Below, piece by piece: positions 63,482 to 64,000 of a stretch of 64,000 nucleotides of DNA. Under the pieces are notes generated by a model. The model was not told the DNA's origin. It saw nothing but the letters and a program-made list of their open reading frames with translations, and ran no database searches. Position numbers and translations under genes: made by a program. Origin of the DNA: an uncultured Roseovarius sp. (GTDB taxonomy: Bacteria > Pseudomonadota > Alphaproteobacteria > Rhodobacterales > Rhodobacteraceae); contig OX638333.1 in the NCBI GenBank assembly GCA_951812895.1, positions 2,398,001-2,462,000 on the forward strand, given 5' to 3'. Every line of letters starts with the position of its first letter. Positions within the stretch are counted from its first letter, which is position 1.

Positions 63482-64000
63482 ATGAAAACAGCACTATTGG
63501 TGATCGACGTACAAATGGCCTTTGTCGAGGATGATGCCGCCGGGGCATCCCGGTCCTGTCCGGGCGCTGAGAAGAATGTAGAGCGTCTGCTTGCGGCGTT
63601 CCGGGAACGCGGTGACAAAGTGGTGCATGTGCATCACCACGGTCTGGATGCAGATGATCCGTTTCATGCGGACAACCCGGGTTCGGCGGTGCAACCCTTT
63701 GCGGCGCCACTGGAAACCGAAACGGTTGTTGTCAAACATGTCACCAGTGCATTTGTCGGTACAACGCTTGAAGAACAACTGCGCAAAGATGGCATTGAAC
63801 GGTTGGTAATCACCGGAGCCACGGCCAACCATTGTGCAGAATCTACGGCCCGGTCGGCAGGCAATCTTGGGTTTGATACGCTGTACGCCTCTGATGCGGT
63901 CTGGGCCTATGCAGCAGACAGCCCTGATGGCATGCATCACAGCGCGGATGTGATCCATTCGGTTACGCTGAGCAATCTGCACGGCGAATTTGCAACCGTT
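63482..64000 (+). CDS. isochorismatase-family cysteine hydrolase, 3' end outside window
   Basis: An open frame of 173 codons from ATG 63482 to the edge. Catalytic features: MKTALLVIDVQMAF (Asp9), VVVKHVTSAFVGT (Lys), GATANHCAESTARSA (nucleophile Cys). Family members hydrolyse isochorismate, nicotinamide, N-carbamoyl compounds or ureidoacrylate. It starts five bases after the oxygenase stop, so they share a transcript. Likely nearly complete, since the family is about 180-210 residues. Confidence 0.9.
   Translation, partial: MKTALLVIDVQMAFVEDDAAGASRSCPGAEKNVERLLAAFRERGDKVVHVHHHGLDADDPFHADNPGSAVQPFAAPLETETVVVKHVTSAFVGTTLEEQLRKDGIERLVITGATANHCAESTARSAGNLGFDTLYASDAVWAYAADSPDGMHHSADVIHSVTLSNLHGEFATV

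Overview
The window reads as a chromosomal segment of a marine alphaproteobacterium of the Roseobacter group (Rhodobacterales/Rhodobacteraceae). The case rests on the left-edge DMSP lyase gene (dddP), an alphaproteobacterial phosphatidylcholine synthase, a dimethylglycine-dehydrogenase-like flavoprotein, a BCCT osmolyte carrier, fhs/folD one-carbon genes, and the gene orders ruvCAB, ybgC-tolQRAB-pal-cpoB-tilS-ftsH and priA/fsa/DUF484/xerC. Genes are densely packed and many neighbours overlap by 4 bp (ATGA or GTGA).

Layout. 1-9.5 kb: partial dddP, a 2OG-Fe(II) oxygenase, a methyltransferase, a thiol-stress-like group (GST, SigZ, quinone reductase), two lipoproteins, an orphan Phd-type antitoxin, a decayed small secreted-protein gene, then ribF, a YcgN-like protein and ltaE. 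9.5-11 kb: one IS110-family insertion sequence. 11-14.4 kb: a sulfatase with its own formylglycine-generating enzyme and a LysR regulator. 14.6-19.4 kb: TetR, map, and an unusual pair of a periplasmic binding protein with a BCCT carrier. 19.5-24.5 kb: sfsA, a tightly overlapped operon (CinA-like, GNAT, AhpD-like, OmpA-like), ogt and pcs. 24.6-29.9 kb: a cytochrome P460, xerC, DUF484, fsa and priA.

30-38 kb: carbon-nitrogen hydrolase, a solitary oligopeptide-type binding protein, RpiR regulator, DMGDH/GcvT flavoprotein and an MFS transporter, probably a catabolic locus for N-methylated or amide compounds. 38-44.5 kb: prmA, small unknowns, DUF1127, ruvCAB, mscL. 44.5-53.3 kb: the Tol-Pal envelope-division operon running into tilS and ftsH, with tam overlapping ftsH. 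54-58 kb: an unknown secreted protein, a secreted protein with two peptidoglycan-binding-like domains and LFG repeats, and a MOSC protein. 58-60.8 kb: fhs and folD. 60.9-64 kb: GNAT, LysR, a HalD/BesD-like Fe(II) oxygenase and a truncated isochorismatase-family hydrolase.

Three families of intergenic repeats sit at 3' ends of genes: a roughly 180-220 bp element (three copies), a GTACAA-rich element (two copies, both between convergent genes), and a short GGGGTGAACCCC palindrome (two copies). I saw no tRNA, rRNA, CRISPR array or prophage.
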